Shown one piece after another: positions 46,120-53,958 of a stretch of DNA of 64,000 nucleotides. Position numbers and translations under genes: made by a program. How positions within the stretch are numbered: the stretch's first letter is position 1; every line of letters starts with the position of its first letter. The stretch covers positions 310,001 through 374,000 of the forward strand of contig NZ_CP026951.1 of NCBI RefSeq assembly GCF_003065485.1, given 5' to 3'. The DNA is from Salinibacterium hongtaonis. Lineage in GTDB: Bacteria; Actinomycetota; Actinomycetes; Actinomycetales; Microbacteriaceae. The notes under the pieces were generated by a model, which had not been told where the DNA came from, did no database searches, and was given only the letters and a program-made list of their open reading frames with translations.

Positions 46120-46125
46120 TAACGT
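46120..46125 (+). promoter_or_regulatory. -10 hexamer for leaderless GNAT gene
   Basis: TAACGT ends 6 nt before the GTG at 46132. This favours 46132 over the GTG at 46126, which lies directly against the hexamer. Confidence 0.4.
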
Positions 46126-46131
46126 GTGCGC

Positions 46132-46734
46132 GTGATCGACACCGCGGGAGCGCTGCGCATCGCGCCAGCGACAGACGTGCCAGAGGCCGACATGGTCGGA
46201 GTCTTTGGGGTGCGCGGTGACCCCGCCCATTGCTTCTGCCAGTACTTCAAGCTGCGGGGCCGTGAATGGAACACCAGCGACGGCGAGAAGCGGCGGATGC
46301 TCTGCGACGACCGCGAACAGGCGATCGCCGAGGCGCGCCACGGCCCAGGACTTGTCGCGTATCTCGGCGACGAGGCGGTCGGCTGGTGCGCCGTCGAGCC
46401 GCGGGTTGCCTACCCGCGGCTTCTCGCATCGAACCATCTGCGCTCGACGGAACATCCCCGCGACGATCCCTCCGTGTGGGCAGTGACATGCTTCGTGGTG
46501 AAGGTGGGGTTTCGGCGGCGCGGCATCGCCGGTGAACTGCTATCGGCAGCGGTCGACGCGGCCCGCGCTGGCGGGGCCCGCACCGTTGAGGGGTATGCGG
46601 TCGACACCTCCCGGGGCAGGCTGAGCGCGGCCGAGCTCTATCACGGCCCCCTCTCGCTGTTCGTGGCGGCCGGGTTTCGCGTCGTGGGCAGGCCGGGGGA
46701 GCCCGGGACTGTTCTCGTGGAGTTGGGGCTCTGA
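46132..46734 (+). CDS. GNAT-family N-acetyltransferase
   Basis: A 200-residue protein with a GNAT acetyl-CoA-binding core: WAVTCFVVKVGFRRRGIAGELLSAAVDAA contains the R/Q-x-x-G-x-G/A motif A as RRRGIA. A following YHGPLSLFVAAGFRVV is motif B. The N-terminal half contains FCQYFKLRGREW, similar to uncharacterised actinobacterial members. The acceptor is unknown. It starts at GTG on a leaderless-type promoter. The NYN gene follows after 48 bp with its own hexamer. Confidence 0.85.
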   Translation: MIDTAGALRIAPATDVPEADMVGVFGVRGDPAHCFCQYFKLRGREWNTSDGEKRRMLCDDREQAIAEARHGPGLVAYLGDEAVGWCAVEPRVAYPRLLASNHLRSTEHPRDDPSVWAVTCFVVKVGFRRRGIAGELLSAAVDAARAGGARTVEGYAVDTSRGRLSAAELYHGPLSLFVAAGFRVVGRPGEPGTVLVELGL

Positions 46735-46770
46735 GGGCGAGTCATCTTTCGGGTGCAATCAGGTGACTGC

Positions 46771-46776
46771 CATGCT
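46771..46776 (+). promoter_or_regulatory. Extended -10 for leaderless NYN gene
   Basis: CATGCT, preceded by TGC, ends 6 nt before the ATG at 46783, supporting that start over a longer frame. Confidence 0.35.
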
Positions 46777-46782
46777 GGGCCC

Positions 46783-47517
46783 ATGGTGAAGCCCAATGAC
46801 CTCCTTGCTGTCCTCGTCGATGCAGACAACATCTCCCCGGCGAGAATCGGGGCGGTCCTGACAGAGGTTGCGCGATTCGGCACCGCATCCGTAAAACGGG
46901 TCTACGGCGACTGGACGATGCCGCAGCTCGGTAGCTGGAAGTCCAGCGCGAGCGAGCATGTGATTCAGCCGATACAGCAGTTCGCGAACACGGTCGGCAA
47001 AAACGCGACCGACAGCGCACTGATCATCGACGCTATGGATCTGCTCTACACGCGACGGTTTCAGGGGTTTTGCATCGTTTCGTCCGACAGCGACTTCACT
47101 CGGCTTGCCTCGCGCATACGAGAAGAAGGCGTCACGGTGTACGGATTCGGAGAGCGCAAGACGCCGGAGGCATTCCGAAACGCCTGTGACCAGTTCACCT
47201 ACCTTGATGTGTTGGAGGCGCCAGCGGCGGAGACCGCTGTGTCGACGCTGGCCCGGGTGCCCTCCCTCAAGCTGCGCGGTGATACCAAGCTGGTGGCGGG
47301 GCTCCGCACCTGCGTTGCGACCGCATCGGGGGAAGACGGCTGGGCAAACCTCTCCGACGTAGGCAAGCTCATGCGCAAGCAGCAGGCCGACTTCGACCCG
47401 CGCAACTGGGGTTACAGCAAACTTTCCGAACTCATACGAGCGACGGAACTCTTTTTGGTCCAAGCCGGATCTGCCGGCGCGCTCCGAGTGCAAAGCAAGA
47501 ACAAGATCGCGGCCTGA
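46783..47517 (+). CDS. NYN-domain RNase-like protein with OST-HTH/LOTUS domain
   Basis: A 244-residue protein. The NYN (PIN-like) domain (about 1-145) carries acidic catalytic-type residues in LAVLVDADNISP, in DSALIIDAMDLLYT and in VSSDSDFTRLASRI. The C-terminal about 80 residues (LRTCVATASGEDGWANLSDVGKLM, ending WGYSKLSELIRAT) match OST-HTH/LOTUS, an RNA-binding winged helix. Together the domains suggest an RNA-cleaving or RNA-binding enzyme; targets unknown. It ends 186 bp before a DUF1801 gene. Confidence 0.88.
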   Translation: MVKPNDLLAVLVDADNISPARIGAVLTEVARFGTASVKRVYGDWTMPQLGSWKSSASEHVIQPIQQFANTVGKNATDSALIIDAMDLLYTRRFQGFCIVSSDSDFTRLASRIREEGVTVYGFGERKTPEAFRNACDQFTYLDVLEAPAAETAVSTLARVPSLKLRGDTKLVAGLRTCVATASGEDGWANLSDVGKLMRKQQADFDPRNWGYSKLSELIRATELFLVQAGSAGALRVQSKNKIAA

Positions 47518-47703
47518 GCAGGCGGCCTAGGGCGCCGGCAACCCAGAGGCCGATGTACATGCCGTCGACGAACGCGAGGTTCACGGCCGGTAATCCATCG
47601 AAGGTGACGCCCGTTGCAACAGATCGCCGATTCCCTACCGGAGTCTGACGCTCCCTGATTCTCGCGGCGCATACTGGTACCCCTACCGAGGATTGGAGCA
47701 CCA

Positions 47704-48183
47704 GTGACCGAGGCAAAGAGGACCGACGCGGGCTCGTCCGACGGGTTCACGGCAGACGAGCGTGCCGCCATGAAGGAGCGCGCCGCCGAATTGCGAGAAG
47801 AGAAGAAGCGCAGCAAAGCGGCGGATAAGAAGGAGCGAGACGCACAGGATGTCGTCAACGCCATTGCGGCGATGCCCGACACCGACCGTGCGCTCGCCGA
47901 ACGCCTGCACGCCCTCATTGTCGCCGCGGCACCCTCACTCGACCCCAAGCTCTGGTACGGCATGCCCGCCTATGCGCTCAATGGCAAGATCGTGTGCTTC
48001 GTGCAGCCCGCAGAAAAGTTCAAGACCCGCTACACGACGCTCGGCTTTAACGAAGATGCCCAGCTCGATGACGGCACCATGTGGCCGACCGCCTATGCCA
48101 TCACGGCGATGACCGCCGCGAACGAGAAGCGCATCAGTGACCTCGTTTCGCAGGCAGCGGCCGCACCTGCCCAAGCTCAGTAG
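47704..48183 (+). CDS. DUF1801 (YdhG-like) protein
   Basis: A 159-residue protein. A charged, coiled-coil-like N-terminus (ERAAMKERAAELREEKKRSK) precedes the DUF1801 domain with LHALIVAAAPSLDPKLWYGMPAYAL and VCFVQPAEKFKTRYTTLGF. Members share a fold with bacterial iron-chaperone-like YdhG, but function is not established. GTG start at 47704 after TTGGAGCACCA. Its stop overlaps the convergent hydrolase gene by 7 nt. In the 47518-47703 spacer the minus strand has a short hydrophobic stretch (GMYIGLWVAGALGRLLR) that may be a decayed membrane-protein end. Confidence 0.8.
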   Translation: MTEAKRTDAGSSDGFTADERAAMKERAAELREEKKRSKAADKKERDAQDVVNAIAAMPDTDRALAERLHALIVAAAPSLDPKLWYGMPAYALNGKIVCFVQPAEKFKTRYTTLGFNEDAQLDDGTMWPTAYAITAMTAANEKRISDLVSQAAAAPAQAQ

Positions 48184-48917
48184 CTTCGAGAAGCCTCTGA
48201 CTTAATGATCTCCGCCAGGTCGCGCGGACGGCTCCACATGGGCCAGTGCCCCGTGGGGAGATCGATGACATCGACATTCTCGAGGGTGGCGACCTCGGTA
48301 AACATGGGGTGGCCAGCGCGGGCCAGCTCCAGCACCTGCGCGCTCGACATCGAACAGCACGCGAGCGTGGTGCGCACCCTGCGGCGGCGCTCGTTCGTCA
48401 GTTCGACGGCTTGGCGAAGCACTGGCCCCGGCTCGGGCACCGCCTTGGCGCGAAAGCGCTCCAGCACCTCGGGGCTCAGGCCCTCAAGGCTCGCCTGCTG
48501 CCCGAGCGCCTCGAAGGGTGGCAGGGCAAGCTCCTCAACCTCTGACGGGAGATCGGGGGCGAAGATGCTGCCCGACGCCACGGGCCCGGAGTCAACCCAC
48601 ACCACTCGGTGAACAAGCTCCGGATGCCGGTCGATGACCAGGCTGACGGGAGCGTTTGCGCCGCTGTGCGCGACGAGGGTTGCGGGGTTATCCTCGGAGG
48701 CCCCGGCCTGGCCGAGGGCGTCGAGGATGGCCGCAGCCTGATCTTCGAGAGTCTTCGTCGCACGATCAGGATCGTTGCCGTCGAGCCCGGGCAGGGTCAG
48801 TGCGATCGCGCGGGTGGTGTCGGTGTTCAGGTGCTCACGGACCTCATCCCACGCCCAAGCGCCCAGCCAGTGGCCGGGAACGAGAATGATGGCTGAGCTG
48901 CGTGCAGAAGGTGTCAT
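48177..48917 (-). CDS. Alpha/beta-hydrolase
   Basis: A 246-residue hydrolase fold. The oxyanion loop is LVPGHWLGAWAWDEV, the nucleophile elbow is AHSGANAP (Ser in G-x-S-x-G-like HSGAN), the acid is in the later FTEVATLENVDVIDLPTGHWPMW region, and His is in TGHWPMWSRP. It resembles the plant/bacterial methylesterase-like (MenH/EstC-type) group. Substrate unknown. It lies divergent from a WYL regulator, which probably controls it. Confidence 0.85.
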   Translation of the reverse strand: MTPSARSSAIILVPGHWLGAWAWDEVREHLNTDTTRAIALTLPGLDGNDPDRATKTLEDQAAAILDALGQAGASEDNPATLVAHSGANAPVSLVIDRHPELVHRVVWVDSGPVASGSIFAPDLPSEVEELALPPFEALGQQASLEGLSPEVLERFRAKAVPEPGPVLRQAVELTNERRRRVRTTLACCSMSSAQVLELARAGHPMFTEVATLENVDVIDLPTGHWPMWSRPRDLAEIIKSEASRSY

Positions 48918-48949
48918 ACCTCTAGCTTCGTGGGTGCTGCGGGCAGGTG

Positions 48950-48968
48950 TATGTCACTATTTATGTCA
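48950..48968. promoter_or_regulatory. TATGTCA direct repeats between hydrolase and WYL regulator genes
   Basis: TATGTCA (48950-48956) and TATGTCA (48962-48968) lie 12 bp apart, about one helical turn, in the divergent promoter region. It is a plausible operator for the WYL regulator. Confidence 0.45.
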
Positions 48969-49007
48969 TGAATTTGCGGCGGGCTGAGCGGTGAAGCGGG
49001 CTGAGCG

Positions 49008-49706
49008 ATGAAGCGGGTCGAGCGACTCCACGCGCTCTCCGAAATGCTGCGCCGGAACGGAGCTCGGGGATGCTCCGCCGAACGACTGGCCAGAGAGTTC
49101 GGCGTCTCCGTGCGCACCGTGAAGCGAGACCTCGCGGCGCTCGAGAACAGCGGCGCACCCGTATGGTCGCGCCCCGGCCCTGGCGGTGGCTACGGGTTGG
49201 CCGTAGGCGCATCCCTGCCCCCTGTCAGCCTGTCGTCGGCTCAGGCGGTGGCGCTCATGGCGGCCGTGTCTGCTGCATCCGATGCACCCTATGCCGATCT
49301 GGCGGCGGCCGGAGTTCAGAAGATCCTGGATGTTCTCGACCCGAGAACCCGCGCACAGGCCGACGAGTTGGCCGGCCGTGTGTGGGTCAATACCGCTCCC
49401 TCGTCGTCGCGCGCCATCCGGTCGGCGCTGGAGGAGGGAATGGCCGAGCAGCGAGTGATCCGCATTCGCTTCACCTCGGCGACGGGGGCGACCACGACAC
49501 GCGACGTTGAACCCGTGCTGTTCGCGTCGACGAATGGCCAGTGGTACCTCGTGGGCTGGTGCCGACTGCGCACGGCAATGCGATGGTTCACCGTGTCGCG
49601 CATTGAGCGAGCCACCGTGACGGGGGCGGCGTGCAGCGGCCATGGCATCCACGAGGTGGGAGAGCCGCCCGCGAACGCCAGGCCCGTGCACGGTCGGGAC
49701 GACTGA
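49008..49706 (+). CDS. HTH-WYL transcriptional regulator (YafY-like)
   Basis: A 232-residue regulator. HTH_11 (about 1-60): MKRVERLHALSEMLRRNG with recognition region CSAERLAREFGVSVRTVKRDL and GGYGL. The C-terminal WYL domain has the ligand-binding signature as GQWYLVGWCRLRTAMRWFTVSRI. It should sense a small ligand or nucleic acid and control itself and the divergent hydrolase. The region before the ATG carries a short direct duplication (GTGAAGCGGGCTGAGCG then ATGAAGCGGGTCGAGCG, 18-bp apart), so start assignment rests on the second copy, since the first hits a stop. Confidence 0.9.
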   Translation: MKRVERLHALSEMLRRNGARGCSAERLAREFGVSVRTVKRDLAALENSGAPVWSRPGPGGGYGLAVGASLPPVSLSSAQAVALMAAVSAASDAPYADLAAAGVQKILDVLDPRTRAQADELAGRVWVNTAPSSSRAIRSALEEGMAEQRVIRIRFTSATGATTTRDVEPVLFASTNGQWYLVGWCRLRTAMRWFTVSRIERATVTGAACSGHGIHEVGEPPANARPVHGRDD

Positions 49707-49722
49707 GAAGTTCGGATTTTGA

Positions 49723-49747
49723 TTGTGCACAACTAGATTGCGTGCAA
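49723..49747. promoter_or_regulatory. Two candidate OhrR operators
   Basis: TTGTGCACAA (49723-49732, perfect palindrome) and TTGCGTGCAA (49738-49747, near-perfect) are spaced 15 bp apart in front of ohrR. They lie where autoregulating OhrR proteins bind. Confidence 0.6.
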
Positions 49748-49757
49748 TGCTTTGCGT

Positions 49758-50210
49758 ATGCCGATCGTTGACCACATGGTCTGTTTCTCGCTCTACTCCG
49801 CAACGCGGGCAACGACGCGCGCCTATACCGAGCTGCTCGAACCGTGGGGGCTCACCTACACCCAGTACCTCGTTCTCGTCGTACTCTGGGCGGAGGGGCC
49901 GCAGCCAGTGCACGAGATGGGGTCGTTGCTCCAGCTCGACTCGGGCACCCTCTCGCCCCTGCTGAAGCGGATGCAATCAAAGGGTCTTCTTGAACGCCGA
50001 CGCGACAGCGACGACAACCGGGTGGTCACGATCGTGCCCACCGAAAAGGCGATCGAACTTCGCGACGAACTGGACCACATCCCGCTCGCCATCGCACAGG
50101 CGACCGGCCTGCCCGATGTCGGCGCAGCCCAAGAACTGATCGAAACACTTCAGCGGCTCACGCTCGCAATGCGCGAGATCAACTCCAACGAAAGGCAACC
50201 GACGCCGTGA
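49758..50210 (+). CDS. ohrR: OhrR, MarR-family organic peroxide sensor
   Basis: A 150-residue winged-helix repressor. The reactive sensor Cys is Cys9 in MVCFSLYSATR, the position oxidised by organic peroxides in OhrR. The DNA-binding wing is in LDSGTLSPLLKRMQSKGLLERRRDSDDNR. The following ohr overlaps by four bases. In this family oxidation releases DNA and derepresses ohr. I chose ATG at 49758 as the nearest start after two palindromes; a TTG at 49752 is in frame. Confidence 0.94.
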   Translation: MPIVDHMVCFSLYSATRATTRAYTELLEPWGLTYTQYLVLVVLWAEGPQPVHEMGSLLQLDSGTLSPLLKRMQSKGLLERRRDSDDNRVVTIVPTEKAIELRDELDHIPLAIAQATGLPDVGAAQELIETLQRLTLAMREINSNERQPTP

Positions 50211-50629
50211 ACATCCTCTACACCGCAGAAGCCCTCTCCACGGGAAAGGGGCGGGACGGCCATGTGACGACCCCCGACGGCATCCTCGACATGGACGTCG
50301 TGCCGCCGAAGGAGCTGGGCGGGTCTGGTGCTGGCACGAACCCTGAGCAGCTCTTTGCTGCGGGCTACGCCGCATGCTTCCACTCCGCCATTCACGCCGT
50401 TGCCCGAAGCAAGAAGATCACGGTCGAGAACTCCACCGTTGGTGGGCGAGTAAACCTGGGCTCGAACGGCGAAGGCGGGTTCCAGCTGGCCGTTGAGCTT
50501 GAAGTTGTTCTCCCCGAACTGCCCGCTGAGCTCGCACAGGAGCTCGTCGACGCAGCCCACCAGGTGTGCCCCTACTCCAACGCCACCCGCGGCAACATCG
50601 AGGTCACCGTGCGGGTATCTGATGACTAG
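50207..50629 (+). CDS. ohr: Organic hydroperoxide resistance protein Ohr
   Basis: A 140-residue thiol peroxidase. The peroxidatic Cys is in AAGYAACFHSAI and the resolving Cys in HQVCPYSNATRGNI; the catalytic Arg/Glu region is within the same fold. It reduces organic and lipid hydroperoxides. Its GTG start overlaps the ohrR stop (GTGA), giving coupled translation, and it is followed by a DoxX gene overlapping by 8 nt. Confidence 0.97.
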   Translation: MNILYTAEALSTGKGRDGHVTTPDGILDMDVVPPKELGGSGAGTNPEQLFAAGYAACFHSAIHAVARSKKITVENSTVGGRVNLGSNGEGGFQLAVELEVVLPELPAELAQELVDAAHQVCPYSNATRGNIEVTVRVSDD

Positions 50630-51089
50630 GGTCGCCAAGCGAGGGCTGTTACAGCAGCTCGTGGAGCCGAAGCCCCCCACGTCGAAGCTGCGATCGGGCG
50701 TTCGAATCGCCCTGGGCGCCATGCTTGCGTTCGCGGGGACCACGCACCTCACGGTGGCCCGCGAGGAATTTCAGGCCCAGGTGCCGGAGTTCGTTCCGCT
50801 TGATACCGACGTGGTCGTTGTCGCATCCGGCATCGTCGAGATCACCCTCGGTGCCGCCCTCATCCTGCTCGCCAAGCGTCGGGTGCCCGTCGGGCTCGTC
50901 GTCGCGCTTTTCTTTATCGCGATCTTTCCCGGCAACATCGCCCAATGGGTTCACGCGCGGGATGGGTTCGGACTCGACACCGACTCCAAGCGTTTCATTC
51001 GCCTGTTCTTTCAGCCCGTTCTTGTGGCAGCCGCCCTGTGGTCGACGGCAGCATGGCGCGATCGCCCGCGGCTCGGCGCGCGGCGCTAG
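50622..51089 (+). CDS. DoxX-family membrane protein
   Basis: A 155-residue membrane protein with four hydrophobic segments (about 28-45, 66-85, 92-110 and 128-146). LRSGVRIALGAMLAFAGTTHLT opens the DoxX fold, and GIVEITLGAALIL is its second helix. In actinobacteria DoxX proteins have been linked to membrane redox/sulfur stress. Its ATG overlaps the ohr stop by 8 nt, placing it in the ohrR-ohr operon and so in the peroxide response. Confidence 0.85.
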   Translation: MTRVAKRGLLQQLVEPKPPTSKLRSGVRIALGAMLAFAGTTHLTVAREEFQAQVPEFVPLDTDVVVVASGIVEITLGAALILLAKRRVPVGLVVALFFIAIFPGNIAQWVHARDGFGLDTDSKRFIRLFFQPVLVAAALWSTAAWRDRPRLGARR

Positions 51090-51129
51090 CGGAGCTCGTC
51101 GATTCGAAGCTCGTGTCGCAGGAGTTAGC

Positions 51130-51690
51130 TCAGGACAGCGCTCGATAGCGCAGGGCCACAACCCCGTTTCGAAACCTGCGCTCGTCGACGAGGTCGAGCT
51201 GCAGATGGGCGTGCGCGGGATAGAACGGCGTGCCGCCGCCCACGATCACGGGCGAAACCAGCTGCACCCATTCGTCGACGAGCCCGGCACGGGCGACCTC
51301 CGCTGCGATCGTGGGGCCGGCGATAGAAATGTCGGATGCGGCATCCGACTTCATTCTGCGAATCTCGTCGATATCGAGCGGGTATTCGAGACGCGTGTTC
51401 TCTGCCGTCGGAGTCGGCAGGGTCGCCGAGTACACGACCTTGTCGGTGGCTCGCCACAGCTCGGCGAACTCGCGGATGTAGTCGGGCGCCCCGTCTAGGA
51501 TCTCTTCGCCGTCCCAGGCTTTCATGACCTCATACATGCGCCGACCGTAGAGAAAAGTGCCCACCGAGCGCACCACATTGTTGACGTAGCGGTGCACCTG
51601 CTCATCGGGCCTGCTCCAGTCAAATGAACCGGACTCATCGTTGACGTAACCATCGAGAGAGGTTATTCCGAAGCAGATCAGGGAGACCAT
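51130..51690 (-). CDS. Dihydrofolate reductase-family (RibD_C) protein
   Basis: A 186-residue protein. SLICFGITSLDGYVNDESG opens the fold, FLYGRRMYEVM is the NADPH-binding strand, and SISIAGPTIAAEVARAGLVDEWV-type motif (DISIAGPTIAAEVARAGLVD) and PVIVGGGTPFYP are the closing signatures. This is the YyaP/YwjB-like dihydrofolate reductase family of unknown substrate. The minus-strand hexamer TATGCT (51703-51698) ends 7 nt before the ATG, so it is probably leaderless. Confidence 0.88.
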   Translation of the reverse strand: MVSLICFGITSLDGYVNDESGSFDWSRPDEQVHRYVNNVVRSVGTFLYGRRMYEVMKAWDGEEILDGAPDYIREFAELWRATDKVVYSATLPTPTAENTRLEYPLDIDEIRRMKSDAASDISIAGPTIAAEVARAGLVDEWVQLVSPVIVGGGTPFYPAHAHLQLDLVDERRFRNGVVALRYRALS

Positions 51691-51782
51691 GGCTCACAGC
51701 ATAGGCAGCCTTGCCCGTGGGCGAAACGGGGGGCCCGGCTACGCTTGATGTTCGCCCCGCCCGACCACCCTGGGAGCACACC

Positions 51783-52721
51783 ATGACCCGTGTCGCCGCC
51801 TTCGATTGCGGAACCAACTCGCTGCGGTTGCTGATCGCCGACGTCGAGAAGGGGGCGCTCGCCGACGTTGTGCGAACGCTCCAGGTCGTGCGCCTCGGCG
51901 AGGGCGTCGACCGCACTGGGCGCTTCGATGATGCAGCGCTCGCTCGCACCCTCGAGGTGACCCGCCACTATGCCCAAACCTGTCGCGAACACGGGGTTGA
52001 ACGCATGCGCTTCGTTGCAACATCGGCGACGAGGGATGCCGCCAACCGTCAGGAATTCATCGGCAGTGTGCGCGGCATCCTGGGCATCGAGCCCGAGGTG
52101 ATCTCCGGCACAGAAGAAGCGCAGCTGTCGTTTCTCGGCGCGGCGAGCGTGCTGCCCGCGTCGCCGGGGGAGCAGCGCCTCGTGGTCGATTTGGGCGGAG
52201 GCTCGACAGAGCTCGTTCTCGGCGACACGGCCCCGACCGCCGCGTACTCGATGGATGTCGGATGCGTTCGCCTGACGGAGCGATGGGTGCGCACCGACCC
52301 GCCGAGCGAGAACGAAGTCGCGGGGATTCGCGGCGACGTAGAGGCGGCCCTGGATGCGGCAGAGGGCCAGATCGACCTGCCGGCAGCGACCGACGTGATC
52401 GGCGTGGCCGGAACCGTCACGACCATCACCGCCCACGCCCTGCGGCTCACGGCCTATGAACCGGACGTGATCAATGGCTCCCGGTTGCCGCTCGATGCCG
52501 TGCTGGCGGCCTGCGGCGAACTGGCGGCGATGCCCAGGGAGGAGCGGGCGGCATTGCCCTTTATGCACCCGGGCCGGGTGGACGTGATCGCAGCGGGCGC
52601 GGTGATCTGGGCTGCGGTGCTTGAGCGAGTCGCGCAGGCGGGCGCGCTCACCACGGTCACCACGAGCGAGCACGACATTCTCGACGGCATCGCGCTGCAG
52701 CTGGGCCGCCGCCCGGCCTAA
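51783..52721 (+). CDS. Ppx/GppA phosphatase
   Basis: A 312-residue ASKHA-fold enzyme. AAFDCGTNSLRLLIADV is the phosphate-1 loop, MRFVATSATRDA and DLGGGSTELVLG are phosphate-2/adenosine-type motifs, and VAGTVTTITAHAL closes the fold. It degrades polyphosphate and/or converts pppGpp to ppGpp; the short length (without an HD domain) is typical of actinobacterial Ppx. GGGAGCACACC precedes the ATG at 51783. It stands 92 bp from the divergent reductase gene. Confidence 0.93.
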   Translation: MTRVAAFDCGTNSLRLLIADVEKGALADVVRTLQVVRLGEGVDRTGRFDDAALARTLEVTRHYAQTCREHGVERMRFVATSATRDAANRQEFIGSVRGILGIEPEVISGTEEAQLSFLGAASVLPASPGEQRLVVDLGGGSTELVLGDTAPTAAYSMDVGCVRLTERWVRTDPPSENEVAGIRGDVEAALDAAEGQIDLPAATDVIGVAGTVTTITAHALRLTAYEPDVINGSRLPLDAVLAACGELAAMPREERAALPFMHPGRVDVIAAGAVIWAAVLERVAQAGALTTVTTSEHDILDGIALQLGRRPA

Positions 52722-52791
52722 CGCTGCGCCCGCTCGGAACGCGTGCTGTCTCCGTACATATAGGGGTAACACCCTCGAAACCCGAGCCTCC

Positions 52792-52797
52792 TACCAT
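52792..52797 (+). promoter_or_regulatory. -10 hexamer for leaderless unknown gene
   Basis: TACCAT ends 7 nt before the ATG at 52805. Confidence 0.4.
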
Positions 52798-52804
52798 CAC
52801 GATC

Positions 52805-53317
52805 ATGGACCAGCGCGATGGCCTACCCGCCAAACTCATCGATCTAGCCCCGCATCGCGTCGCCGAGGTCAGCACGGCAGAGGGCGCGATGCTCCATGCC
52901 CTCAGCGGCAGATTCTCCCTCGATATCCGGCCGCGAACGATCGAGCTGGCGGACGGCACCCGCACCGAGGTTGAAGGAGCCGATGCGAGCGGCAGCATCA
53001 TCGTGCAGCTCGTCGCCAATACCGGCGTCTTCAAATCGCCGCATCGCAACAAGGTGCACTCCGACATGTTCAAGCTGGTCTGGCTTCGCAGCTGCGTTCT
53101 TGTGGGTGCCCGCGCCGTGCTGTGCGTGAGCCCCACAGCATCCCAAGCCTTCTCCCGTGGGGGATGGTCGACGGCCGCCGCCTCCGCCCTGGGGATCGAG
53201 GTTCTCGTCTGTGCCGCCGATGGCACCCTGGCTGCGCTATTCGACGAAACAGAACAGCCGCCGAATTTACCTGAGCGAAACGCAACGCCGTCGGTTGCGG
53301 AAACAGCGCGTCCGTAG
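52805..53317 (+). CDS. Conserved protein of unknown function
   Basis: A 170-residue protein I do not recognise. It is soluble, with no signal or transmembrane segment. A notable stretch is TGVFKSPHRNKVHSDMFKLV, then SCVLVGARAVLCVS and a hydrophobic strand LGIEVLVCAADG; the alternation of strands and helices suggests an alpha/beta fold, possibly PD-(D/E)XK-like, but the acidic metal ligands are not obvious. The last 20 residues are low complexity. It precedes the flavin operon by 99 bp but has its own promoter-like hexamer. Confidence 0.55.
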   Translation: MDQRDGLPAKLIDLAPHRVAEVSTAEGAMLHALSGRFSLDIRPRTIELADGTRTEVEGADASGSIIVQLVANTGVFKSPHRNKVHSDMFKLVWLRSCVLVGARAVLCVSPTASQAFSRGGWSTAAASALGIEVLVCAADGTLAALFDETEQPPNLPERNATPSVAETARP

Positions 53318-53415
53318 AGTCACTCCCAGATGGACCTCCGCGAGGCACATCAGAACCCGATTCGCCTCGCACGCTCTCCTCGTGAATTAGTCACCGAACC
53401 TGCCGTGGAGGCTCC

Positions 53416-53958
53416 ATGTCTATCGTCGTACTCTCGGGCAACCCCAGAAGGGGTTCTCGCACCGCCGCCGTTGCACAGCAGGTGGCCGACGCGGTCGCCG
53501 CAATCGTGGACCTGCCGGTTACCACGGTTGAGCTTGCCGATGTCGCGCCCGTGCTGTTCACACCGGCAGACCTCGAACTGACCGCCCTGCGTGAGGCGGT
53601 TGCTCGCGCCACAGTGGTCGTGGTCGCAACCCCCTCGTACAAGGGCTCATACACGGGCCTGCTCAAAGCGTTCATTGACGGATACGGCCCCGATTCGCTC
53701 GCCGGGGTTACCGCGATCCCCGTCGTCATCGCGGGCACGCCTCGGCATACGACGCTCGTTGCCGAGATCCACCTTCGCCCCCTGCTCGACGAAATCGGCG
53801 CATCCACAAGCCTGGGCTGCCTGGCCTTCACCGAGGCGGAGGTCACGGATGCCGCGGCGCTCGCCGAGACCATCGTCGCCTGGGCCGAGGCCCGCACCCC
53901 GCTCATTCGGGCCCTTTCTGCAACACGCGTGACGACGACATCGGAGGTGTCAGCATGA
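53416..53958 (+). CDS. NADPH-dependent FMN reductase (SsuE/MsuE-like)
   Basis: A 180-residue flavodoxin-like reductase. LSGNPRRGSRTAAVAQQV is the phosphate-binding loop for FMN (G-N-P-R-x-G-S-R-T), VVATPSYKGSYTGLLKAFID is the second FMN-binding loop typical of SsuE/MsuE, and GTPRHTTLVAEIHLRPLLDE follows. It supplies reduced FMN to partner monooxygenases. It opens the nine-gene operon; the flavin reductase gene overlaps it by 4 nt. The GGAGG before the ATG is strong. Confidence 0.92.
   Translation: MSIVVLSGNPRRGSRTAAVAQQVADAVAAIVDLPVTTVELADVAPVLFTPADLELTALREAVARATVVVVATPSYKGSYTGLLKAFIDGYGPDSLAGVTAIPVVIAGTPRHTTLVAEIHLRPLLDEIGASTSLGCLAFTEAEVTDAAALAETIVAWAEARTPLIRALSATRVTTTSEVSA

Noticed and set aside
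53318-53415. Possible riboswitch before the flavin operon
   Set aside because: I looked for FMN (RFN), SAM and TPP riboswitch cores in the spacer and saw none; only GGAGG before the start is clear.
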